A stretch of DNA of 29,135 nucleotides, from NCBI GenBank assembly GCA_032988165.1, contig JANTQF010000409.1:1-29135 (forward strand), read 5' to 3'. The notes beneath the pieces were generated by a model that had not been told where the DNA came from, did not search any database, and worked only from the letters and a program-made list of their open reading frames with translations. Below are positions 20,967 through 28,231 of the stretch, piece after piece. Source of the DNA: Emmonsiellopsis sp. PD_33 (taxonomy: Eukaryota > Ascomycota > Eurotiomycetes > Onygenales > Ajellomycetaceae). The first letter of the stretch is position 1. Every line of letters begins with the position of its first letter. The position numbers and the translations under genes are program-made.

Positions 20967-21519
20967 TAAGATGTATAAATGTTTTATATAGTGGCTAGGA
21001 TGTATTTAAATATAGGGGGGATTTTTCAATAAATTACTAGAATTTAGAAATTCAGCTGAAATTCAGTGGTTATAAAACATCACCACTTTTTGTATGGGAT
21101 GGTTAGGTAGGCCAGTTAAATGATTAGCTAATATATTATTAAAATATAAAATATACCATAAATATAGGAATAAATTATCATTTTTACAGGAATAAAGAGT
21201 AGAAATGTATGAAAACATCATAAAAAATCAATGAATAATATAACTATTAGTCTCTATACATATTAATTTAACTTAGGGCTTAGGGCACATATAGTTAAAT
21301 TATTAAATCAATTGAATCTCTCTATCTCTCAATTTCTCTACATTTAACACCTCCCACTCAGTCTCTATTTATACTGTTTTATTTATATATATTCATCTTT
21401 CTGAGCAACCAGCCCCTTCTATCTTCCAATCTAAGGTGTTTATGTATAGATATATACATCTAGTAGTTCTGACTACAGTGAAAAAGCTTCAGTATGCTAA
21501 TATAATAATCAAATGAAAT
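20967..21519. other. Harbinger interior between the two relic genes
   Basis: AT-rich, without CG and without recognisable coding. It holds a run of six G near 21015-21020 and a TTAGGGCTTAGGGC direct repeat at about 21273-21286. The 3' ends of the convergent transposase and Myb/SANT genes should lie here. Confidence 0.5.
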
Positions 21520-22300
21520 TCTTATATTATTATTCTTCTTCTTCTTTTACTCTTCAGGAAGAACATCCTGCACCTCTACAAGAAAGAGATTAGTTGCCTA
21601 CAGTATAAAATTTAAACTATTTACTTGAATTTATATAGATTCAACTAATTTATCTCTCAGATCTCTAATACTTTTAGTAAGATCATCTCTATAAGATCTC
21701 TTTCATATTATAATAGATGAATCTTCTCTACTCCTATTACATTTATTCAGGGCTGTTAGTGCTAGAGTAATCAGTGTTAAAGTTATTATAGATGAGAAAT
21801 CTATTAGTAATAATAAGTTTTCATTACTATTTAAGTTATTTTCTTACTTAGATGCAGGCATTCATCATTATTGCTGTCACTGCAGAAGAGCTCTATAACT
21901 AATTGCATGCTATTTAGTAGCTAGCTAGCCAGTAAGAAGCTATTTGCATTGAATTCAATATGTAAGATTATAGAAATAGAAGTTTTTCATCTCTAAGTAG
22001 GCTTAAAAATATATATTTATAACCTCTGAATCTATAATGTACATTTCAATAGATGAATTCTATATCTACTTTAATATTTGAAATTTATATTTTTCCCAGA
22101 GCTTCCATACATTTTTAAACTTCTTTTATTTATTTTTACATGCAGATCTAAATATATTCTACAATATAATCTTCTGAACTATCTTAATAGTAAAGTTTTA
22201 ACTTTAAAATTTAAAATTATTATTATCTGAAGTTAAATCTTCATGCTGTGCTGCTAGAAGTCCATTTAAAAGTATCTCCTCTATATAAGTATTTTAAGTA
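21520..22300 (-). pseudogene. Harbinger Myb/SANT-like DNA-binding partner gene, degenerate
   Basis: Read on the minus strand from about 22300, the frame gives Ile-Glu-Glu-Ile-Leu-Leu-Asn-Gly-Leu-Leu-Ala-Ala-Gln-His-Glu, then Leu-Thr-Ser-Asp-Asn-Asn-Asn-Phe-Lys. This closely follows the start of the Myb_DNA-bind_3 (Myb/SANT-like) domain found in fungal and plant Harbinger partner proteins. About 200 bases on, after frame changes, comes Ser-Glu-Val-(stop for Trp)-Asn-Ile-Tyr-Phe, then Lys-Asn-Phe-Tyr-Phe-Tyr-Asn-Leu, matching the domain's second half (Glu-Val-Trp...Phe-Arg-X-Lys-X-Leu-Pro-Phe). Further on are a leucine-rich helix (Leu-Thr-Lys-Ser-Ile-Arg-Asp-Leu, about 21690) and a Lys/Glu-rich run (about 21545). 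In active Harbinger elements this protein brings the transposase to the TIRs. Boundaries are approximate and several stops and frameshifts are present. Confidence 0.7.
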
Positions 22301-22328
22301 GTAATAACTCTTTAAGAGGTTGCTGCAG

Positions 22329-22411
22329 GCATTTAGGAGGCCTCCCAGGCAAGTTGAGAGATTATTGTGAGCATTTAGGAGGCCTCTTAGGCAAGTTAGG
22401 AGGTCATGTGA
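22329..22411 (+). repeat. Two-copy tandem repeat, 42/41 bp
   Basis: Two adjacent units start GCATTTAGGAGGCCTC at 22329 and 22371, followed by CCCAGG or TTAGGC and a shared CAAGTT. It lies in the subterminal region of the Harbinger element, upstream of the Myb/SANT gene, so it could be a promoter or protein-binding repeat. No matching copy was seen near the left TIR. Confidence 0.75.
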
Positions 22412-22737
22412 GCAGATACAGACATTGTAGGCATTAAATATATGAGATCTACCTGCAGTTTCAGCATGGGCTGCTAGTCACTGAGAAGGGTGTCATTGCT
22501 GCTGTTTTGAGTTGGCCCATCTATAGAGATAGTAATGAATGAGATGGAGGGATGATTTCCCTTCATTTTTGTAGTAATACAGGCACAAAGATGATGAAAA
22601 TAATGAAGGAAGGTAATTACAAACAAACAAAATGAGTGTTTGATTTCCATGAAATCATATGACCTTGTTTATCTATAAAAGGAATAGTGTGGTGGCATGC
22701 ACTATATTGGTGGTATTCCATTACACTCCACTATATG
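22412..22737. other. Right subterminal region of the Harbinger element
   Basis: Non-coding, less AT-rich than the retroelements but still without CG. It would include the 5' region of the Myb/SANT gene. The frame at 22721-22945 straddles the TIR and is chance. Confidence 0.5.
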
Positions 22738-22770
22738 AGAATGATTCGTTCTGGGTTAGTAAACACGCCC
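22738..22770 (-). repeat. Harbinger terminal inverted repeat, right
   Basis: Reverse complement begins GGGCGTGTTTACTAACC. It still contains CG dinucleotides (ATTCGTT, ACACGCCC), unlike the interior, so it marks the edge of the mutated block. Confidence 0.85.
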
Positions 22771-22773
22771 TTA
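22771..22773. repeat. Target-site duplication TTA, right copy
   Basis: Matches 2591-2593; normal-composition host sequence begins here. Confidence 0.85.
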
Positions 22774-23362
22774 CAGTCTCCTCCATTGCCAGGTGGCCCG
22801 ACCCCATCGACAAGACCCTGTGCTGAGCTGGGCTGAGCCGAATGAGGGGCAGACTCCGGAGGTTTTCTGGAAGTGTACCCCGCCTCCTGGCATCTACCGT
22901 CAGGAGGGACAACCTTTCAGCCAGAGGGATGATGCTGTCCATCAACTGCTGCTTAGGTTGCCTGTGTCGGTGTGGAATGAACAGCAGGGTGAAGTTTCTT
23001 GTCGGAGAAGGCCTGGGATAGAAATATTTGAGGTTCTGAGCCCAAAGAGCCGCACAAGCTTAGTCAGCCCCCACGGGCCTCCATCGCGTCTCGCAACATC
23101 TACAAGATTCCAGCTTCAACCACCAGCCTGCAGACAGTTTGCTCATGGAATAAGCCCTTTCAATGGTCTTGCTGACCTCTGAATGCGACGCCCGCATTGA
23201 CTTATAATGTTTACTATACTAAAGACCGCTTCGGCTCGGGCACCAATGCTAATTTCCCCAAGCAGAATGTCATAGAACCGAACCTCGTCCTCCCAAACAA
23301 AACACACCAGCAAAACAAGACAACAGCACAGGAAGCCTCATCACCACCCACCCACCACCATC
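22774..23362. promoter_or_regulatory. Right half of the split divergent promoter region (Hikeshi side)
   Basis: These 589 bases with normal CG content lead to the Hikeshi start codon. A C/A-rich stretch with CCACC repeats (23340-23362) immediately precedes the ATG, as is usual for fungal 5' UTRs. The frames at 22793-23182 and 23197-23583 are open but have no recognisable content; the second overlaps the Hikeshi gene in another frame. I do not call them genes. Confidence 0.6.
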
Positions 23363-24103
23363 ATGTTTGGCGCTATCCCTACCAACCGGGCCTGCTTGAC
23401 CGAAGCTGTCCCTATCCAATCAGACCCAAACACCCCCGCGACCAACTTCGTTTTCACCTTCCCCGCCGCCCCCAAATTCTCCTACATCGTCGTCTTCCAG
23501 CTCCCAGGCACCACTCTACCCCCCGACACCGCAGCAGCAGTATACATCCAATTACCCCCCAATCTCCTCCTCAACCCGAATAATGCCAACACAACCCCCC
23601 CCTCAGCCCCCGAATTCAAATTCCTCGGCGCAATCGCCAACGAGAAACCTTCCGCCATCTTCAAAATCAACTACCCCACCCCCCGCCGGACAGAAGCAGA
23701 AGAGGAAGACGAAATGATGGACGTAGCCTCTGCTAGCGGGATAACCACACCCATGCCATCCGATGCAGACATCAACCCCAACGCCATGATCACACTAGGA
23801 ATCTCCATCGAACCGGCCCAGAGCGTCGCTGCAAAATTGGCTCAAAAACAGTCACAGTCCCACCCATCCACGACAGAGTTGGTAAAGTTGGCCAGGCCTA
23901 CGCCGCAAGTGACTACAAAGGTGCTCGCTCAGCGGATTATTGGCAATGCGTTTAATTTCTTAGCTAGCTTTGCGGCGTCCGATCCGCGGACGCCGGGCGG
24001 GGATGAGGTTGTCCCGTTGAAGGCGTTTAGGGATTGGTGGACCAAGTTTGAGCGGAGGATTGATGCGGACCCGGGGTTTTTGGAGAGAGCGGAGGGGGTG
24101 TGA
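23363..24103 (+). CDS. Hikeshi/Opi10 family protein (Hsp70 nuclear import carrier)
   Basis: Intronless frame of 246 residues. It opens with Met-Phe-Gly-Ala-Ile-Pro, the hallmark start of the family (DUF775). Residues 33-60 hold Pro-Lys-Phe-Ser-Tyr-Ile-Val-Val-Phe-Gln-Leu-Pro-Gly and Leu-Pro-Pro-Asp-Thr-Ala-Ala-Ala-Val-Tyr-Ile-Gln-Leu, followed by Phe-Lys-Phe-Leu-Gly-Ala-Ile-Ala-Asn-Glu-Lys-Pro-Ser-Ala-Ile-Phe-Lys at about 86-101. An acidic linker with Glu-Glu-Glu-Asp-Glu lies near 110-125. The C-terminal helical part (about 185-245) contains Phe-Asn-Phe-Leu-Ala-Ser-Phe and ends Trp-Trp-Thr-Lys-Phe-Glu-Arg-Arg, as in the family. Human Hikeshi carries ATP-bound Hsp70 into the nucleus under heat stress; yeast Opi10 mutants overproduce inositol. 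Size is slightly above the usual 200-220 residues because of the linker. Confidence 0.93.
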   Translation: MFGAIPTNRACLTEAVPIQSDPNTPATNFVFTFPAAPKFSYIVVFQLPGTTLPPDTAAAVYIQLPPNLLLNPNNANTTPPSAPEFKFLGAIANEKPSAIFKINYPTPRRTEAEEEDEMMDVASASGITTPMPSDADINPNAMITLGISIEPAQSVAAKLAQKQSQSHPSTTELVKLARPTPQVTTKVLAQRIIGNAFNFLASFAASDPRTPGGDEVVPLKAFRDWWTKFERRIDADPGFLERAEGV

Positions 24104-24625
24104 TGAAATGATATATGGGCCTGTTATGTTTGAATATGTGGAATGGTGTAAGTTTGTCCAAGCCTGGTATTTTTGGGGGCTTTTCGAGGCCTTTGGGAGT
24201 ATACGATACGGTTATCATATGGATTCAGTGGTTCTCAATCCAATCTGTGAAAATGGCGTTGATTTTGTTTGTTTCTTGTTTAGATGGCGGAGGGGGGTGG
24301 CTCAATTGGATGTTATTACTACCTGAAATGCATTGACACTGAAATGGTATCATTGACTGAATGCACACCGTTTAGGGATCAAATCCCACGGGCATCTAAT
24401 GGGACTCTGCAAAATATGAACGCTTCTAATAAGTCGGTGGATAAAACCTCTCCCTACGGGGCGGGTACAATTTGCGGCTATGTCTATATAACCCGAATCC
24501 CGACGGAATGGCCACTAATCCACCAAACAAACAACTGCGTAAACACCATTACGCCCAATGCTAAATTCTACCGGCTGTTCTAAAAAACTCTTCACTGGAT
24601 ATATAATTACTCCCCGCTCAACCAC
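24104..24625. other. Convergent 3' region between Hikeshi and amidotransferase genes
   Basis: About 520 bases between two stop codons that face each other, so it should contain both 3' UTRs and poly(A) sites. T-rich and G/T-rich on the plus strand after 24110. Several short overlapping frames occur here (24048-24326, 24115-24336, 24284-24583) with no recognisable content; none is called. Confidence 0.55.
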
Positions 24626-25559
24626 TCAACCCTCGAGCAAAAATTTCAAAAATGCCTTCCCGACCATAATTCCATCATGCTCATTCCCAACCGTCTTGAT
24701 ACCCCCATCATAAATACCCTCTGGGAACACTCCTGCCGTCCGTCGTGCCTCAAGGATCTCCGACACGATCTCCTCGGTGAATTCAGGATGGCCTTGTACG
24801 GAGATGAATTTGCCGGGGAGATACATGCCCTGCACGGCGCAGACGGGTGAGGAGCCAAGGGAGATGACGTTGGGAGGCAGGTAGTGGACTATATCGCGGT
24901 GCATTTGTTGGAGGCGCTGGAGAGGGAGAAGAATATATGATGAGTAATGCGCCGAGAAGTTTTGAACCTGGGAGGGTTTGCTGGGGATATATGAGGGATA
25001 AAGGAGCTTACCAGTTTCTCAAGACCTAATACCTCCTTTCCCTTCTCTGTGAGATCTATGTCGTGAACTGCAACTTCCCAGCCAGCTTCGTTGGGGCCAA
25101 CTTTCACACCCATCGCCCGGCCGATGATCTGGTGTCCGAAGCAGACGCCGATAATGCGGACGCGGTCTTGTGCGAGGACTTTGGAGGTATAATCGACTAG
25201 TTTGTTTATCCAGGGGATGTCGTCGAAAGAATTGTGTCCTGTACAGTGGGTTAATTTTCTGGTCTGAATATCTGGATGCAAGGGTGGGTGGGATATGAAA
25301 TGGCGGGGGGTTCCTTACTCGAGCCGGTGATCAACACCGCATCTATGTCTTCCAAATTTGGATACTTGTCTCCCTCAACGATATTCCATTTCGTAATTTC
25401 CAGTCCAGAGGTTGGGTCGATCGTATCTGGCTGGTTTAGGAGCGTGGCACCGGACCGGAGCAGGGCTTCGAATACCCCGCCATACCCGCCATATCTGGCC
25501 TGAGTGTTGTTCAAGGGCACGTCGCTTTCGAGGACGGCGATGCGGAGTGGAGGTCTCAT
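24626..25559 (-). CDS. Class I glutamine amidotransferase, GMP-synthase-like, three exons
   Basis: Spliced product of 252 residues: exon 1 25559-25319, intron 25318-25239 (80 nt, GTAAGG...ACAG), exon 2 25238-25012, intron 25011-24917 (95 nt, GTAAGC...CCAG), exon 3 24916-24626. Phases are consistent (241, 227 and 291 nt). The first junction restores Ile-Thr-Gly-Ser-Arg-His-Asn-Ser-Phe-Asp-Asp, the second Glu-Lys-Leu-Arg-Leu-Gln-Gln-Met-His. The class I triad is complete: nucleophile Cys113 in Gly-Val-Cys-Phe-Gly-His-Gln, and His199 and Glu201 in Gln-Gly-His-Pro-Glu-Phe. Such stand-alone proteins (yeast YLR126C type) release ammonia from glutamine or hydrolyse gamma-glutamyl bonds; the acceptor is unknown. 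No synthetase (ATP-pyrophosphatase) domain follows, so it is not GMP synthase itself. It is divergent from the transporter at 26338. Confidence 0.92.
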
Positions 25560-26337
25560 CGAAGCTGCTATTTAGAGAAATAAGACGGGAATAAATGAGG
25601 GGGTTGAAGAGAAGAGCATTTCAAAAGGAAGAAAGCAGCGTTGTCGGCTACCCGGATAAGCTGGTGGCCGATAAGAGGCGATAAACCCCGCCAATCAGCG
25701 CGTGCGACAGCATCAGAAACTAACACGCGCGATTACCGCCGGCGCTTAGCTAATCAGATCATCCAAGCATCGGCTATTCGGCAGGTCTTTCCATATCCGG
25801 TTAGCCAATGCCGAGACCGCCTCCCGCCGAATTCGGCAATCTCGTCCAGCCGCCGGCAAGAAGCAAGCGGGGATTCTTCATCCCAAAAATTCGCATTTTC
25901 TGACCACAACCCCTCGTCTGCTGCAGAATGAGGTCGACAAGCTGACATTCCTGGCGGGAGAACGTTCGTGCAGACTAGGTGACGGTATCCGGCCAACAGC
26001 AGGCTTGTTGGCAGCATTGGGGTTTTTTTCGCTGTGACACGGACGGTGAGTCGGTCTCCTGCACCGGAGCATTTCGTCGATTGGTGGGTTGCTGCAGCTG
26101 CTAACAATTGCTTCGCTGATAGCGGCGAGAATTCCCTCCTTTGCTCGGTTTAAACCGCAGGATAATACACAGCTCGTCCCATATTGCATAGCCGAGAATT
26201 GTGCCGAAGCTGACAAAGGGCGCATTCTCGATGCACGTGGGAAATAGAGTATGAGTCACAACGAACAGGATAATTAGAACAACATCGTTTGGGGAGGAAG
26301 CTGGACATCGATGCCCCAGTAGCACAACGCAGAGAAG
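25560..26337. promoter_or_regulatory. Shared divergent promoter: amidotransferase (left) and MFS transporter (right)
   Basis: 778 bp between two start codons that point away from each other. Near the amidotransferase side are GATAAG at 25655-25660 and 25670-25675 and GATAAA at 25680-25685; the last two fit the HGATAR consensus of GATA factors such as AreA. A CCAATCAG box (25691-25698) fits the HAP/CBC site. The short frames at 25641-25931, 25754-26107, 25878-26225, 26101-26325 and 26150-26374 overlap one another on both strands and have no recognisable content. Confidence 0.6.
25655..25698. promoter_or_regulatory. GATA-factor site cluster with CCAAT box
   Basis: Three GATA(A) cores within 31 bp, followed six bases later by CCAATCA, about 95-140 bp upstream of the amidotransferase ATG. 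The first core is preceded by G and is a weaker fit. The binding proteins (AreA/AreB, HAP complex) are inferred from consensus only. Confidence 0.5.
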
Positions 26338-28231
26338 ATGTCATACCCAAATCCCCATCGGTCGAGCGAAACAACTCCTTTATTAGGCCACGAACCTACC
26401 ACCAATGCCGAACATGCCAACGGGCTGGGCCTCAATGCGCCCGAGGCCGCACGGGAGGTTGACGAAGAATCCTTGGATCTGGATCTCGCCAAGGTCCAAT
26501 CCATCCCACACGGTGGTGAAATCGAACCTGGCTTCCCGGCAGTCCAGGAAAATGGCGTGGAATCAGACGGTGTTAACGTGGTTGGTTCTGCGGCGGAATC
26601 AAGCTCAAAGAAGGTCTCGAGCCAATCTGATCACTACATCGACGTCACCCCTGCGCAGTTCTGGGTTATTTTTGGGGCCGTCTTATTCTCTTACTTGATT
26701 GTCTTCTTCGACTCGACGCTGATGGGCTCGATCCATCCGGTGATCACGTCCCATTTCAATGCGGCGAATTCGGCATCCTGGCTGTCAACTGCCTTCTTGC
26801 TCACTTGTACAGCATTCCAACCCATCATTGGCCGCCTCTCGGACACGTTTGGCAGACGGCCTATATACCTATTTACCATCGTGGTCTTCCTTATAACCAC
26901 CGCTTGGTGTGCATGGGCCCAGAGCATTGGGAGCTTCATTGCCGCGCGGGCCTTCTGCGGTCTCGGAGCCGGGGCGGTGACATCCATGGGTATGATTATT
27001 ACATCTGACCTCATCTGGATCGAATATAGAGGCATATATCAATCATATATAAACTTCGCCTACGGCATTGGTGGATCCCTTGGGTTGGCTTGTGGTGGTT
27101 TTCTGGCAGACTCCATCGGATGGAGAGCGGCCTTCGGGATACAGCTCCCATTCATTTTTGCGTACCTAGTTTTGGCGTACTTCACCACCCCGACGTCTCT
27201 AGGCCCAGAGCTCGCAAAGAATGAGGGATACACTTTACGCCAAGCCCTGAAGACCGTCGATTTGAAAGGTTCCGCCCTCCTCGTTATCGGCGTGACGGCG
27301 TTGATGCTCGGGATCAACCTAGGAGGAAACGTGCTCTCCTGGACTCACCCCATAGTGATCACATCCCTTGTTGGATTCTGCATCCTGACTGTGCTCTTCA
27401 TCAAGGTGGAGGCAAAAGCTACCCGACCCGCCATGCCCTTGCCACTACTCCGCACCGCGCCTAGAGGAAATTTAATATTTTTAAACTTCTTTGGGAATAT
27501 CACCATCAACACCGTCCTCTTCAATGCCCCGCTCTTCTTCCAGGCAGTCAAGCTGGAGTCAGCCACAACTGCAGGCCTGCGTCTACTGGCAGCATCTTTC
27601 GGCCTTATGGTAACCAGTGTCGCAACGGGATTTCTCGTCACTTGGAGTCGTCGATTGAAACCAGCGTTGGTGCTAGGCTCTATCTTCTTACTTGTGGGTA
27701 GCATATCCACCTCGTTGCTTGGAAGAAATATCCCAACCTGGCTTGCGATGCTGCTTATCACCCCATCTAGCTTTGGGCAGGGCTTCACGTTCCCCACTAC
27801 CATGGTGTCTGTCCTGGCTGTCAGTTCTCAAAGTGACCAAGCCGTGGCTACAACGACACTTGGTCTATTCCGTAACCTAGGTTCGGTCATGGGAGTCGCC
27901 GTCAGCAGTTGGGTATTGCAGAACGCGCTCCTCTTCTATCTGGATAGCAATGTTACCGGACCAAACAAGGGAGATATCATCGGGCAAGTGCGCAAATCTA
28001 TTAGTGCCATTCATCAGCTCGATCCATTGCATAAAGATCAGGGTATGTTCAATACGCGTCCCGCTTTGCCCCCTCTAGGAATTAAATAACTGATGATGAG
28101 TTTGCCCCATAGTTGTGCGAGCATATGAACTCGCACTCCGCGCCACCTTCCTCTCAACCCTCATTTCCGCGGCCATCGTGGTCCTTCTAGTTATCCCCAT
28201 CAAGCTCCCCCGCCTACGGAGAAAGGCTTGA
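26338..28231 (+). CDS. Major facilitator transporter, DHA2 (14-span) type, Vba/Fnx-like, two exons
   Basis: Spliced product of 607 residues: exon 1 26338-28042, intron 28043-28112 (70 nt, GTATGT...CATAG), exon 2 28113-28231. Unspliced, the frame stops early at 28089 with 15 unrelated residues. Splicing restores Lys-Asp-Gln-Val-Val-Arg-Ala-Tyr-Glu-Leu-Ala-Leu-Arg, then a last membrane span and a basic tail ending Arg-Arg-Lys-Ala. The N-terminal ~100 residues are soluble and acidic, with Glu-Thr-Thr-Pro-Leu-Leu at 11-16, a dileucine sorting signal often seen on vacuolar membrane proteins. Span 1 carries Phe-Phe-Asp-Ser-Thr-Leu-Met (Asp125). Motif A is Gly-Arg-Leu-Ser-Asp-Thr-Phe-Gly-Arg-Arg-Pro at 165-175. 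Gly-Gly-Phe-Leu-Ala-Asp-Ser-Ile-Gly-Trp-Arg (253-263) is the family's post-span motif. These features resemble vacuolar amino-acid transporters (Vba1/2, Fnx1). Substrate inferred; a drug or toxin exporter is the alternative. Confidence 0.9.

Larger units (their letters stand above)
2594..22770 (+). mobile_element. PIF/Harbinger-type DNA transposon, degenerate, inflated by three nested gypsy retrotransposons
   Basis: The element runs between terminal inverted repeats at 2594-2626 and 22738-22770 and is flanked by TTA duplications. Without the retrotransposon insertion (3557-20242, including one TSD copy) it is 3491 bp. It carries the two genes typical of autonomous Harbinger elements: a DDE transposase on the plus strand (about 3300-3556 continuing at 20243-20966) and a Myb/SANT-like DNA-binding protein on the minus strand (about 21520-22300), arranged tail to tail. 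Both are inactivated by stop codons and lost catalytic residues from C-to-T and G-to-A changes. The orientation given is that of the transposase. Nearly every base between the two TIRs lacks CG dinucleotides, in contrast to both flanks. Confidence 0.88.

Noticed and set aside
2594..22770. A Starship or other cargo-carrying giant element
   Set aside because: No tyrosine recombinase (DUF3435) captain and no cargo genes; the length is wholly explained by three nested retrotransposons in a 3.5-kb Harbinger element.
2594..22770. Centromere or mitochondrial insertion as the cause of the AT-rich block
   Set aside because: The block has exact transposon ends, LTRs and decayed pol domains; no mitochondrial genes or rRNA are seen.
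22793..23182. 129-residue plus-strand frame right of the transposon
   Set aside because: No recognisable domain, no clear splice or start context, and it lies in the expected Hikeshi promoter; a chance frame in GC-normal DNA is likelier.
25641..26374. Overlapping frames of 74-117 residues on both strands between the amidotransferase and transporter
   Set aside because: They overlap each other in several frames, show no domain and occupy a divergent promoter; typical chance frames in GC-rich DNA.
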